NCBI GenBank assembly: GCA_944323685.1 | Contig: CALUTJ010000014.1 | Location: forward strand, 1 to 64,000 | DNA length: 64,000 nt | DNA from: Candidatus Gastranaerophilales bacterium | GTDB lineage: Bacteria > Cyanobacteriota > Vampirovibrionia > Gastranaerophilales > Gastranaerophilaceae | Direction: 5' to 3' | Shown here: one piece after another, positions 1 through 10,027 of the stretch | Position numbering within the stretch: position 1 is the first letter of the stretch | How the letters are laid out: each line of letters begins with the position of its first letter | Program-made: the position numbers and the translations under genes | The notes under the pieces: generated by a model | Seen by the model: the letters and a program-made list of their open reading frames with translations, nothing else | Told to the model about the DNA's origin: nothing | Databases searched by the model: none

Positions 1-132
1 GCGGATTTTGAGCGGCTGTGGTGTCGAACGAAGTGAGCGAACAGCCATGTGAACAAGGTTAATGCAGTGAAGAATTTTTAGAATAAAAATTCGAAACGGA
101 ATACTAAACCTTGTGAACGTCAATAATCCAAG
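1..132 (+). repeat. Family B structured repeat, copy B1
   Basis: Copy of a dispersed element recognised by comparison with 31960-32094, 46140-46246 and 62524-62644. The outer stem pairs GGATT near base 3 with AATCC near 125-129. Inside are a left hairpin (GGCTGT with ACAGCC) and a right helix (CAAGGTT with AACCTTG) capped by GAATTTTT/AAAAATTC. It may begin before base 1. No coding capacity is apparent. Confidence 0.7.
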
Positions 133-178
133 AGCGGATTTTGAGCGGCTGTGGTGTCGAACGAAGTGAGCGAATGTG
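133..178 (+). repeat. Partial second B element in tandem with B1
   Basis: The first roughly 42 bases of B1 (GCGGATTTTGAGCGGCTGTG and onward through GTGAGCGAA) recur directly after the end of B1 and then stop. This is a truncated tandem copy lacking the right helix and the closing strand of the outer stem. Confidence 0.65.
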
Positions 179-357
179 TAAAGACCTGACAGTATGCTAT
201 TTGCTAAAAACACAAAGCCGGCTCAAAAGCTTGTGTGTTCTTAAATAGCACACCAAAACCAAAATTTCACATACACAAACATTGCCATATTGCAAAAAAA
301 TGTGCCTCAAAATGGCAGATAAATTATTTCACACTCCTGACTAACAGCTTATAATAA
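179..357. other. Intergenic stretch with nested inverted repeat
   Basis: No gene is seen. At about 194-254 there is a nested inverted repeat: TGCTATTT pairs with AAATAGCA and, within it, ACACA/AGC pairs with GCTTGTGT. No clear T-run follows it on either strand, so I do not call it a terminator. Confidence 0.4.
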
Positions 358-534
358 TCTAATCTAGTGTCGCAGTTGGCGCCTCGAGCCTTCGAGCCGT
401 CACTGCTCACCTTTGCCTTCTTTTTCGGCTGAACTGTGGTGAAGCCTGAAAAATGGCTTCACTATGTGAACAATGTGACACTCCAAAAATTCGTTCACGT
501 CACTTTGCTCCTTATCACGAATTTTTCTCGGACA
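358..534 (-). repeat. Family A 177-bp repeat, copy A1
   Basis: Full-length copy (177 bp) in the orientation TCTAATCTAG...GGACA. Read on the minus strand it carries AAAATTCGT/ACGAATTTT, GTGAAGCC/GGCTTCAC, GCC/GGC and GCAGT/ACTGC inverted repeats. It lies upstream of the glycosyltransferase gene at 618. No ORF is conserved among copies. Confidence 0.9.
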
Positions 535-582
535 TTCTATTTGTTAGCGTTAAAATCTATTATGTCAGACTGATATCCCCCT

Positions 583-610
583 TTGCACATTTTTAAACTG
601 CTGTTAAAAT
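583..610 (+). promoter_or_regulatory. Sigma-70-type promoter placing the start at the ATG of the next gene
   Basis: TTGCAC (583-588), 16-bp spacer, TAAAAT (605-610). Normal spacing to the transcription start would put +1 at about 617-618, which is the A of the ATG at 618. No Shine-Dalgarno sequence precedes that ATG, so a leaderless mRNA is predicted. Confidence 0.5.
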
Positions 611-617
611 TAAGCTT

Positions 618-2282
618 ATGGAAAAATTGAAAGAACACAAAGCAATTTTTATAATATCAATTTTGTTTTTGATAAATATTTTTATTTTTAACGGCAAAAT
701 GATTAATATTCATACGGATTTTGGGCGGGAAGTTCTTTTTTCCAAAATGGTATCGCAGGGTGCTGTTTTGTACAAAGATATTTTTAACACTTTTGTCTGT
801 CCGTTTTCGTATCTGTTTAACGGTATGATTTTAAAATTTGCACCAATAAATTTAAACACATTTTATATACTCGGAGCGTTGAATTGCGCTGTTATTTCAG
901 GCGGGATTTATTTTATAAGCAGAAAATTTTGCGGCACTTTTATCTCAGCAGTTTTGTGCATTTTTGTTATGTATTATTGCTGTTTTTATGCCGGATTAAT
1001 GAACTTTTTAACTCCGTATTCATACGCAATTGTTTACGGCTTGTGCGCTTGTATTATATCCATAATTGCGTATTTGGAATTTTTGAAATCCGATAAAAAA
1101 GTTTTTTTATATGCGGCTTTTCTGTTCGGAGGCTTAAGTGCTTCCTGTAAGTACGAATTTTGTTTGTACGGTTTGTTGTTGTTTATATTTTTCTTTATAA
1201 AAAAATGCAATATAAAAGATATTCTATACAGCCTTGGGGCATTTTTGTTTTTCCCAGTGTTGTGCACAGCGTTTTTGTTTTTACAGGGACTTGCAATTCA
1301 AGACATATCAAACTATCTTGAGCTTTTAAAAAACTTTTTGCATCAACCCTATTTAAAAAAAGTTTATGCAATAACCTGTTATTTAAACAAAGACTCTTTA
1401 GTTTCATCAATAAAAACTTTTGCTGTCGCAGGAATTTTATTTTTTACAGTGTTCAAACTGTACAGAAATGATTCTGCCGGTTTTAAAACCACAAGATTTA
1501 TGCTGTGGAGTGTTTTGATTGTCGGGGTGTTTTTCTTTTTTCATGTTGCGGAATATTTTTCTTACGCATTTTTCGGATTTGTAACTTATGCGATATTGTT
1601 GTTATCGTTGTTTAAAATAAAAGAGTTGTTTAATGATAAAGCGGTATTATTTCTTGTATCAGCTTCGCTTGTTATAAGTGTAAAATCGTTCTGGTTTTTG
1701 TCGGCAAATTTTTACGGAAGATATTTTCTGCCGCTGCTTGTAATTTCGTTGTTTGTTGTTTTAAAAGAGTTTTATTTTAATGAAGAAAACCCGCAAAAAA
1801 CTTTTGAAAAAACCTTTTGTGCAATCCTGATATTTTTGAGCGTTGCCGCTTTCAGAATAAACGCAATTGCCATAGTGTTAAAAGACAGAGTGTTAAAAAC
1901 GCCTTACGGAAATATCAATCTTACAAAAGAGGAAGAAACCATATTCAAGCCGCTTGTTGAATATATTGCAGAAAATACCAATAAAAAACAAACCCTTGTT
2001 GTACTCGGACAGGCGCCGTTGTTGAATTTTTTAACGGATAGAGATTCCTTCCCGTTTTACAGTCATTACGATGAAGCTATTGCCGGAGCTTACGGAGATA
2101 AAAGAATAATTGAAGCTTATAAAACAGGATGTCCTGATTATATAGTTGTTTTTGACGGGCAGGCAGAAGGCTCTTATTGCAAATCATACGGAAAACAAGT
2201 TTGCGGCTGGGTGTTTAAAAATTACAACAAAGAAAAAGAAATCGGCAAAAGCGAAAGAGTTTTTGTCATGAGGAAGAAATAA
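618..2282 (+). CDS. GT-C-type polytopic membrane glycosyltransferase-like protein
   Basis: A 554-aa very hydrophobic protein with about a dozen predicted membrane helices and a soluble C-terminal tail from about residue 430. The first extracytoplasmic loop carries TDFGRE (about residues 34-39). This fits the acidic first-loop motif of GT-C enzymes of the GT39/ArnT type, which transfer sugars from lipid-phosphate carriers on the outer face of the inner membrane. LYKDI and PFSYLFNG follow, then GRYFLPLL near the last helices, all shared with the paralog starting two bases after this stop. The acceptor is unknown. The family call rests on topology and the loop motif, not on a confident homolog. 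The start has a good promoter but no SD. Confidence 0.6.
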   Translation: MEKLKEHKAIFIISILFLINIFIFNGKMINIHTDFGREVLFSKMVSQGAVLYKDIFNTFVCPFSYLFNGMILKFAPINLNTFYILGALNCAVISGGIYFISRKFCGTFISAVLCIFVMYYCCFYAGLMNFLTPYSYAIVYGLCACIISIIAYLEFLKSDKKVFLYAAFLFGGLSASCKYEFCLYGLLLFIFFFIKKCNIKDILYSLGAFLFFPVLCTAFLFLQGLAIQDISNYLELLKNFLHQPYLKKVYAITCYLNKDSLVSSIKTFAVAGILFFTVFKLYRNDSAGFKTTRFMLWSVLIVGVFFFFHVAEYFSYAFFGFVTYAILLLSLFKIKELFNDKAVLFLVSASLVISVKSFWFLSANFYGRYFLPLLVISLFVVLKEFYFNEENPQKTFEKTFCAILIFLSVAAFRINAIAIVLKDRVLKTPYGNINLTKEEETIFKPLVEYIAENTNKKQTLVVLGQAPLLNFLTDRDSFPFYSHYDEAIAGAYGDKRIIEAYKTGCPDYIVVFDGQAEGSYCKSYGKQVCGWVFKNYNKEKEIGKSERVFVMRKK

Positions 2283-2283
2283 A

Positions 2284-3963
2284 ATGGGGGTTATTGAATT
2301 TATAAAAAAAGAATATAAGTTAATACTTATACTTTTATTCCTGTTTTTGATAAATGTTTTTATTTTTCAAAACAAAATGACTGCGCTGTATATTGATTTT
2401 GGCAAAGAAATATACCTGCCAAAAGCAATTGCTCAAGGCGGGGTTCTTTTTAAAGATGTGCTTGCGATTTTCGGGCCTTTTGCTTACCTTTTTAACGCAC
2501 TTGTAGTAAAACTTTCAGGCGCAAAATTAAATACCTTTTATGTTGTGGGAAGTTTTAACGCATTTTTGATAATTTGTGCCATTTATGCTTTGAGCAGAGA
2601 ATTTTTATCAAAACTCACATCTTTTGCAATAGCCTTTTTTGTCCTGTATTATTGCTGTTTTGTGCCTCATGTGATGAATTTTGTCACTCCGTATTCATAC
2701 GGTATGGTATACGGACTTTGTGCGACGTTATACAGTGCATTATTTTTTGTAAAATATTTAAAATCAGAAAAAAATGTATTTTTATATTCGGCATCATTTT
2801 TGTGCGGGCTTGCTGCGGTTAACAAGTATGAATTTATTTTGCCATTTTTGATAATTGTTTTGTTTTTACTTTTAAAAAACAGAGATTATTTAAAAGTTCT
2901 AAAAGCTTTTGCGTTTTTTTTAATTATGCCTGTTTTTTGTGTTACGCTGCTTTTTATTCAGGGCTTAACATTAACCGAATTTTTAAATTACCTTGATATA
3001 TGGTTTAAGTTTGCTAATTCGTCATCTATGAAAAATTACTACACGGGTACGTTTTATTTTTCAGTGCAATACTTTGTAATAGCTTTAAAGTCTTTTGTTT
3101 TTTCCGCTGTTTTTCTTACTGTCATATACATGATGATTAAAGGTATCGATATTATCGCTAAAAACAAAAAAGCACTGTCAATCTCATTGTATGTTTTGGC
3201 ATTTACACTTTTTGCGCTGTCAGGCTATGTGTATTCCAAAATATTTACATACTTTGTTTTTTGCTCTGCTGCAATGGCAGTTTTTGTACTGGCAGTTTTT
3301 AAAATTAAAGAATTCAATAAAAATTTGCCCCTGTTTTTTGTTTGTATTTTTTCTCTTGCAGTCGGGTTAAAGTCATTTTTCTTTGTGCAAATAAACCAGT
3401 ACGGGCGGTATTTTTTGCCTTTGTTGGTAATTTCTCTGATTATTCTTTTAAAGGAATATTATTTTAAAAACACAAAAGAAATTTATATAAAAACTGTCGT
3501 TTTTTTCTTACTGCTGCTGGGGACAGTCAGCTTTGCGGGGAATTTGAATACCTTAAGATATTTGAACACAAAGATTTCTACTCCCTATGGCACAGTATAT
3601 AAAGATGAAGCTTCGGCAAAGGTCTTTAATACCATTTTAGATACGGTTAATAAATTAACCGCACCTGATGATACTGTTGTTGTTTTGCAGGAGGGTCTGC
3701 TTATCAACTTTCTTTCGGGCAGAAAAGCCGATAAATATAACTATCTCATACCGTCATTGCTAAATTTGTACGGAGAAGACAAGGTTGTAAACCAATATAT
3801 GTCATCATCTCCCGAGATGTTCATTATTTTAACCTCTCCAAACGATAAAGCTCTTATATGCAACGGCTGGGGATATAAAATTTGCGGTTTCATCAACAAA
3901 AATTACAGGCTTGTACAAACAATAAAAGCCGATAATCTGATTTTAATATTTAAAAAAATGTGA
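2284..3963 (+). CDS. GT-C-type membrane glycosyltransferase-like protein, tandem paralog
   Basis: A 559-aa protein collinear with the upstream gene: same N-terminal helix, IDFGKE in place of TDFGRE, then LFKDV, GPFAYLFNA, the PYSYGMVYGLC segment, NKYEF and GRYFLPLLVISL. The two genes are separated by one base, so they form an operon and arose by tandem duplication. They have diverged substantially but keep the presumed catalytic loop, which suggests two working enzymes with different acceptors or donors rather than a decaying copy. Probable role: cell-envelope glycan or lipid glycosylation. The substrate cannot be inferred. Confidence 0.6.
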   Translation: MGVIEFIKKEYKLILILLFLFLINVFIFQNKMTALYIDFGKEIYLPKAIAQGGVLFKDVLAIFGPFAYLFNALVVKLSGAKLNTFYVVGSFNAFLIICAIYALSREFLSKLTSFAIAFFVLYYCCFVPHVMNFVTPYSYGMVYGLCATLYSALFFVKYLKSEKNVFLYSASFLCGLAAVNKYEFILPFLIIVLFLLLKNRDYLKVLKAFAFFLIMPVFCVTLLFIQGLTLTEFLNYLDIWFKFANSSSMKNYYTGTFYFSVQYFVIALKSFVFSAVFLTVIYMMIKGIDIIAKNKKALSISLYVLAFTLFALSGYVYSKIFTYFVFCSAAMAVFVLAVFKIKEFNKNLPLFFVCIFSLAVGLKSFFFVQINQYGRYFLPLLVISLIILLKEYYFKNTKEIYIKTVVFFLLLLGTVSFAGNLNTLRYLNTKISTPYGTVYKDEASAKVFNTILDTVNKLTAPDDTVVVLQEGLLINFLSGRKADKYNYLIPSLLNLYGEDKVVNQYMSSSPEMFIILTSPNDKALICNGWGYKICGFINKNYRLVQTIKADNLILIFKKM

Positions 3964-4014
3964 TATATTAATTAAAAGCGTTCTAACAGGTTTATTAAGA
4001 AAGGCAATTTTTAA

Positions 4015-4686
4015 ATGAGGTTATCAAAACCGCACGGACTTCCCGGAACTTTAATATGTGTTGAAGGTATTGACGGTTCCGGCAAATCAACACAGCTGGC
4101 TATATTAAGGGATTGGTTAAAAGCCAAAAATCTTGATGTTATTTTTACCGAGTGGAATTCCTCGGATTTAATTTCTCAAACAACTAAAAAGGCCAAAAAG
4201 AAAAATCTCTTAAGCCCCAGAACCTTCAGCCTTTTGCACGCAGTCGATTTTGCCGACAGGTTAGAACAAATCATTATACCGGCAATGAAAGCAGGATTTA
4301 TCGTGCTGGCAGACAGATATGTTTATACAGCATTCGCGCGTGATGTAGCCAGAGGCGTCGACAGAGATTGGGTGCGCAACTTATACGGTTTTGCAATACA
4401 GCCTGATCTTGCGCTTTATTATAATATTTCAGCAGAAACTTCGCTTGAGAGAATCTGCTCAAACCGTGCACCTTCTTTTTACGAAGCAGGCATGGACTTG
4501 AAATTAAGCAACAATCCGTACAAAAGCTATGTGATTTTTCAAAACAGAGTTAACGAAGAATACTCTGCGATGGTTGATGAGTACGGATTAGTGAGAATAG
4601 ATGCAAATAACACAATCCATACAAAACAGGTTCTGCTGAGAAAATACGTAACAGAACTGCTGCAACAAAAAGGAATTGAAATCTAA
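4015..4686 (+). CDS. Thymidylate kinase-like protein 1
   Basis: A 223-aa P-loop kinase of the dTMP kinase family, which phosphorylates dTMP to dTDP. The P-loop is GIDGSGKST (about residues 18-26) and the DR motif is ADRYVYTAFARD (about 101-112). The LID-side segment FYEAGMDLKLS is a variant seen in a subset of TMPK-like proteins. The stop overlaps the start of a second TMPK-like gene (TAATG), so the two are translationally coupled. SD AAAGG precedes the ATG. Which of the pair is the true Tmk, or whether one acts on another nucleotide or forms a heterodimer, cannot be told from sequence. Confidence 0.75.
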   Translation: MRLSKPHGLPGTLICVEGIDGSGKSTQLAILRDWLKAKNLDVIFTEWNSSDLISQTTKKAKKKNLLSPRTFSLLHAVDFADRLEQIIIPAMKAGFIVLADRYVYTAFARDVARGVDRDWVRNLYGFAIQPDLALYYNISAETSLERICSNRAPSFYEAGMDLKLSNNPYKSYVIFQNRVNEEYSAMVDEYGLVRIDANNTIHTKQVLLRKYVTELLQQKGIEI

Positions 4687-5357
4687 TGGAAAACAATCAC
4701 ACGGCACATAATCACAAAGGTTTGTTAATAGTTATCGAAGGTACTGACGGCTCGGGAAAGTCTACGCAAATAGAGCTTTTGCGCAGATGGATAGAGGACA
4801 AAAGCTACGGTTGTATGGTGTCGGAATGGAAAACCAGCCGCCTTATCGCCAATGTTATTGACGATGCAAAAGACCGTAACCTTTTAAACGCTACAACCTT
4901 CAGCCTTTTGTATGCGGCGGATTTTGCTGACAGGCTGGAAAATACAATTATTCCCGCACTTGATGCGGGTTTTGTGGTGCTGTTAGACCGTTACACATAT
5001 ACGGCTTTTGCCCGTGACGTTGTAAGAGGGCTTGATGAAGATTGGGTTAAAAAATTATACAACTATGCTCCTGCGCCCGATTTAGTATTTTACCTTGATA
5101 TGCCTATCGATATTTTACTAAAACGTGTTATAGGCACAACAGGGCTTGATTATTGGGAATCAGGACGAGATATCGGTCTGAGTACGGACTTTTACGAAAG
5201 TTTTAAAATTTATCAGGCAAAATGTCTGGAGCAGTATAACAAAATGAAGCCGGAGTATAATTTTGTCAGCATTGACGGTACATTGCCTGTGGAAGATATT
5301 CACAATATTATGATTGAACATGTTGAAAAACTGCTCAATTCAGGCAAGTTGGAATAA
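4686..5357 (+). CDS. Thymidylate kinase-like protein 2
   Basis: A 223-aa paralog of the preceding gene with P-loop GTDGSGKST (about residues 18-26), DRYTYTAFARD, and the LID segment YWESGRDIGLS. The ATG lies inside the previous stop (TAATG). Both copies keep the P-loop Lys/Ser/Thr and the DRY motif, so neither looks dead. ThyX, the dTMP-forming enzyme, is encoded 5 kb downstream, so the window holds consecutive steps of dTTP synthesis. Confidence 0.75.
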   Translation: MENNHTAHNHKGLLIVIEGTDGSGKSTQIELLRRWIEDKSYGCMVSEWKTSRLIANVIDDAKDRNLLNATTFSLLYAADFADRLENTIIPALDAGFVVLLDRYTYTAFARDVVRGLDEDWVKKLYNYAPAPDLVFYLDMPIDILLKRVIGTTGLDYWESGRDIGLSTDFYESFKIYQAKCLEQYNKMKPEYNFVSIDGTLPVEDIHNIMIEHVEKLLNSGKLE

Positions 5358-5434
5358 ATCGTCTTGAATTTGTTTTTGCAAACAGCACCGGAATAAACTT
5401 TGCGCAGTACTTTAAATCTATAAACAAGAATTAT

Positions 5435-5851
5435 CTATACAACTTTATCTCTGGGGCGAACATTATTCATCGGGTTCCATACGTCTTCAAGATTATTTTG
5501 AATAAGGTTTTGATAAAACTTCTCTTTATAATCCAATAAATCAAGCTGTTGTCTGAGTTCTTTCATTTGTTGAAGGGCTTTTTTCTTGGTTGAACGAATT
5601 ATATCGTATCTTTCCTGAATTGTACTGTCACCAATTATACATAAATCTATATACTTTTTTATGGCTTTGTTTTCTGTACCGACAGAACGCAAACATTTAA
5701 CAATTTTTACCCAGCCTAAATCGTTATCGGAAAACAGCCTGATATTGTTTTCATTTCTTTTTACAAACGGGAAAAAACCGCTTTTAGCCCAAAATCTTAA
5801 AGTGTGTTCCGATACATCCATTTTTTGAGCAACTTCTTTAATCGTATACAT
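5435..5851 (-). CDS. MerR-family transcriptional regulator
   Basis: A 138-aa protein with an N-terminal winged helix-turn-helix (YTIKEVAQKMDVSEHTLRFW, residues 2-21) typical of MerR, then a long helix for dimerisation (about 75-115). No metal-binding cysteine cluster is visible in the C-terminus, so a small organic ligand or none is likelier. I chose the ATG at 5851 over the in-frame GTG at 5857. The SD GGAGG (5858-5863 region) is about 6 bases from the ATG but abuts the GTG. It lies just upstream of the divergent-tailed tmk pair and downstream of enolase on the same strand. Confidence 0.8.
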   Translation of the reverse strand: MYTIKEVAQKMDVSEHTLRFWAKSGFFPFVKRNENNIRLFSDNDLGWVKIVKCLRSVGTENKAIKKYIDLCIIGDSTIQERYDIIRSTKKKALQQMKELRQQLDLLDYKEKFYQNLIQNNLEDVWNPMNNVRPRDKVV

Positions 5852-5895
5852 AAACACACCTCCTGCTGTTTGTTACCTAAATATTGTATCACAAA

Positions 5896-5934
5896 CCAAA
5901 AACGAGTCTTGAAGAAATCAAGACCCGCTTTTGG
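5896..5934 (-). terminator. Rho-independent terminator of eno
   Basis: On the minus strand GGGTCTTGA/TCAAGACTCG forms a hairpin with a 5-base loop, followed by TTTTT, about 20 bases beyond the enolase stop codon. Confidence 0.75.
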
Positions 5935-5954
5935 TTATATAATCATTCAGATTA

Positions 5955-7289
<1,335 letters not shown>

Positions 7290-7400
7290 CTAAACATTTT
7301 CTCTCTTGATTAAATTATCGTACAAAAAAAAGTTTTTACAAGATACTTAAATTCAATAATAATGTAGCAAAGCAACTAAAAAAACAATAATTTTGCAATT

Positions 7401-7432
7401 AAAAAAGCCCCGCATAATTATGCGAGGCTTTT
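7401..7432 (-). terminator. Terminator after the pilin-like gene
   Basis: AAAAGCCTCGCAT/ATGCGGGGCTTTTTT on the minus strand: a GC-rich inverted repeat with a 4-base AT loop and T-run, about 20 bases past the stop at 7451. The A/T tracts on both sides would let it act in both directions. Confidence 0.85.
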
Positions 7433-7450
7433 AAATTTGTAATTAACCAA

Positions 7451-7984
7451 TTATTTTTGGTACATAATTTGACCCATTGTAACGTTAGCAGGTAATGCTT
7501 TTTGCGGGTAAACAGCGATAGTGAAGATATCGAATACACGAGTTGTAGAAGTAGTTTCTCTGTTCGGACCTTTCATACCGTTAACGTCAACTGTAACAAC
7601 TGAACAAACGTTGCCCGGTGTAGCTGAGTCGTTTGCGTTACAAGTTTGCACACCTGTAGCACCGCCGGCACTGCTTGTAGCATTGAACCACATACCGTCA
7701 GCAGTATACATAGAAAAATTGCCATCCATAGACATAACGTTTAATCTTTGAGTCATCAAGTGGATGAAGTTTTGTTGAGAATAGTCGGTAGCATCTCTAC
7801 CATCTAAAGCATAGTTTAAAGTAACAGCCTGGTTAATCATTGATACAGCTTTTTTAAATGCAGCTCTGTATTCTTGTTGAGCAGTAGATTGCATCAATGA
7901 AGGGATTGTCATAGCAGCAATTACACCGATAATCATCAATGTAACTAAAACTTCTGCTAAAGTAAAACCTGATTTTTTGTTCAT
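7451..7984 (-). CDS. Type IV pilin-like / type II secretion pseudopilin
   Basis: A 177-aa secreted protein with a class III prepilin leader: MNKKSG followed by FTLAEVLVTLMIIGVIAAM, cleaved after Gly6 with Phe at +1 and the conserved Glu5 present. The rest is a globular domain with two cysteines (near VQTCNAND and GNVCSVV) that could form a disulfide. It would be processed by a PilD-type peptidase and assembled into a pilus or pseudopilus. The assembly genes are not in the window. I placed the start at the ATG at 7984 because AGAGG precedes it; the longer frame would start at TTG at 8008 without an SD. Confidence 0.85.
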   Translation of the reverse strand: MNKKSGFTLAEVLVTLMIIGVIAAMTIPSLMQSTAQQEYRAAFKKAVSMINQAVTLNYALDGRDATDYSQQNFIHLMTQRLNVMSMDGNFSMYTADGMWFNATSSAGGATGVQTCNANDSATPGNVCSVVTVDVNGMKGPNRETTSTTRVFDIFTIAVYPQKALPANVTMGQIMYQK

Positions 7985-8127
7985 AAGATCCTCTTTCTTT
8001 CTTATCAATCTTAGTTCTTATTACTATTACAGTGTTAAGTATTTAATACCTAATAACTATATATCATTAAGTAAAAAAAATCAACACCTATTTTATTAAT
8101 ACCCAATTTTCAAAATTTTAAACATTT

Positions 8128-8160
8128 TTGGCACATTTTTGTAAACTTTTGTTATATAAT
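8128..8160 (+). promoter_or_regulatory. Promoter of mnmG, predicted leaderless
   Basis: TTGGCA at 8128-8133 and overlapping -10 candidates TTATAT (8152-8157) and TATAAT (8155-8160). The ATG at 8167 begins 6 bases after TATAAT, where +1 is expected, and has no SD. Confidence 0.4.
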
Positions 8161-8166
8161 GTAAAC

Positions 8167-10020
8167 ATGTTTAGTTATGATTTAATAGTTGTAGGAGCGG
8201 GCCATGCCGGCTGCGAGGCAGCACTTTCAGCCGCAAAATTAGGGCTTAAAGTCCTGCTGATGACCCTTAACCTTGAACATATTGCTCTAATGCCTTGCAA
8301 TCCCGCAGTAGGCGGGCCCGCCAAGTCTGCATTAGTGCGCGAAATCGATGCATTAGGCGGTGTCATGGGAATTGTCACAGACGCGACTTACATGCAAATG
8401 AAAATCTTGAACTCTTCCAAAGGCCCTGCTGTAAGAGCATTACGGGCACAATCCGACAAAAAAGAGTACACTTCTTTTATGAGAAATTTAATAGAAAAAA
8501 ATTGTTACATTTCTATTAAACAAACCATGGCCGTTGAACTGTTAATCGAAAAAAATACTGTATACGGTGTAGTTGATGAATTCGGTTTAGAATACCAAGC
8601 ACCAACCGTTATTTTGACTACAGGAACCTCGCTTGAAGGAAAGTGCTATGTCGGTCTGCAATCGGTCAGTGCCGGACGTATGGGAGAACGTGCCGCAACA
8701 GGACTTTCTGCTTCTCTGTCAAAAAACGGCTTGGTTTTAAAAAGGTTAAAAACAGGTACTCCGGCCAGAGTTGACTCAAGGACTATAGATTATTCCAAAA
8801 TGACAATTCAACCCGGAGATGACAAGCTTCATTTCTTCTCGTTTGAGCCTGACAGACCGGTAAGAAAGCAATACCCGTGCTATCTTACACGCACAACCGA
8901 AAAAACCCATGAAATTATACGCAATAATCTGGATAAATCGCCGCTGTACGCAGGACTTATACACGGGGTAGGCCCGAGATACTGTCCTTCTATTGAAGAC
9001 AAAGTAGTACGATTTGCACATAACCCTTCACATCACATTTTTATTGAACCCGAAGGCAAAGACACTTACGAAATTTATGTACAGGGTTTTTCAACAAGTT
9101 TGCCCGCCGATGTGCAAATACAAATGTTAAAATCCTTGCCGGGGTTAGAGAATGTTCATGTAATAAAACCCGCTTATGCCGTAGAGTACGATGCTGTTTC
9201 AGCGTTGCAGCTCAATCATTCCTTGATGACAAAAACAATCAAGGGGCTGTTTTGTGCAGGTCAAATAAACGGTACCAGCGGCTACGAAGAAGCGGCCGCG
9301 CAGGGGCTTGTTGCCGGCATAAATGCCTATAACTATTTGAACCACAGCGACATGCTCGAACTTTCAAGGAGCAATTCATACACCGGCACGCTCATTGATG
9401 ACCTTGTAACAAAAGATATTCAAGAACCCTACAGAATGCTTACCTCACGTTCTGAATACAGGCTGCTTTTGCGTCAGGATAACGCGGATGAACGTCTTAC
9501 CCCTATAGGTCATAAGATAGGGCTTATTTCCGACGAAAGGTATGAAAGATTTTTAAACAAGCAAAAACGTATTGAAGACGAAATTGAAAGACTGAAAACA
9601 ACAAAAATCTCGCCTACAGAAGAAGTTAACGAAAAACTTTCCAAATACAATGAAAACATCGAAAGAGGCATGAAACTTGCCGAATTGTTAAAACGCCCTT
9701 CGATTGATTACAAAGCACTGAAAGAACTGGACCAATCAACAAAAGAACTTGATTTGCCGGCTGATATATTTGAAGAAGCGGAAATTAAAATCAAATATGA
9801 CGGTTACATAAAACGCCAGAATCAGCAGGTAGAAACCATGGATAAGCTTGAAAGAATTAAAATTCCGGCAGATATAAATTACGAAGAGCTTCTGCATATT
9901 TCAACGGAAACAAAAGAAAAACTTGCCAAAGTAAGACCGGCTACACTGGGGCAGGCAGCAAGAATCGGCGGCGTAAAACCGGCTGACATTTCTGTTTTGA
10001 TGGTTATGTTAAGCAGATAG
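8167..10020 (+). CDS. mnmG: tRNA uridine-5-carboxymethylaminomethyl modification enzyme MnmG (GidA)
   Basis: A 617-aa FAD-dependent enzyme that, with MnmE, modifies the wobble uridine of certain tRNAs. The Rossmann motif VVGAGHAGCEAA lies at about residues 8-19. MPCNPAVGGPAKS, GTPARVD, TSRSEYRLLLRQDNADERLTP and the C-terminal AARIGGVKPADISVLM are classic GidA segments. Length is normal. The frame is open to a TTG at 8128, but the ATG at 8167 matches family N-termini (FSYDLIVVGAGHAG). No rsmG or mnmE is adjacent. Confidence 0.97.
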   Translation: MFSYDLIVVGAGHAGCEAALSAAKLGLKVLLMTLNLEHIALMPCNPAVGGPAKSALVREIDALGGVMGIVTDATYMQMKILNSSKGPAVRALRAQSDKKEYTSFMRNLIEKNCYISIKQTMAVELLIEKNTVYGVVDEFGLEYQAPTVILTTGTSLEGKCYVGLQSVSAGRMGERAATGLSASLSKNGLVLKRLKTGTPARVDSRTIDYSKMTIQPGDDKLHFFSFEPDRPVRKQYPCYLTRTTEKTHEIIRNNLDKSPLYAGLIHGVGPRYCPSIEDKVVRFAHNPSHHIFIEPEGKDTYEIYVQGFSTSLPADVQIQMLKSLPGLENVHVIKPAYAVEYDAVSALQLNHSLMTKTIKGLFCAGQINGTSGYEEAAAQGLVAGINAYNYLNHSDMLELSRSNSYTGTLIDDLVTKDIQEPYRMLTSRSEYRLLLRQDNADERLTPIGHKIGLISDERYERFLNKQKRIEDEIERLKTTKISPTEEVNEKLSKYNENIERGMKLAELLKRPSIDYKALKELDQSTKELDLPADIFEEAEIKIKYDGYIKRQNQQVETMDKLERIKIPADINYEELLHISTETKEKLAKVRPATLGQAARIGGVKPADISVLMVMLSR

Positions 10021-10027
10021 GAAAAAA

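Noticed and set aside
5855-5857. GTG start of the MerR gene
   Set aside because: It touches the SD; the ATG six bases further is correctly spaced.
8128-8166. Upstream TTG start for MnmG
   Set aside because: It falls in the promoter region (overlapping the -35 box) and adds residues absent from the family.
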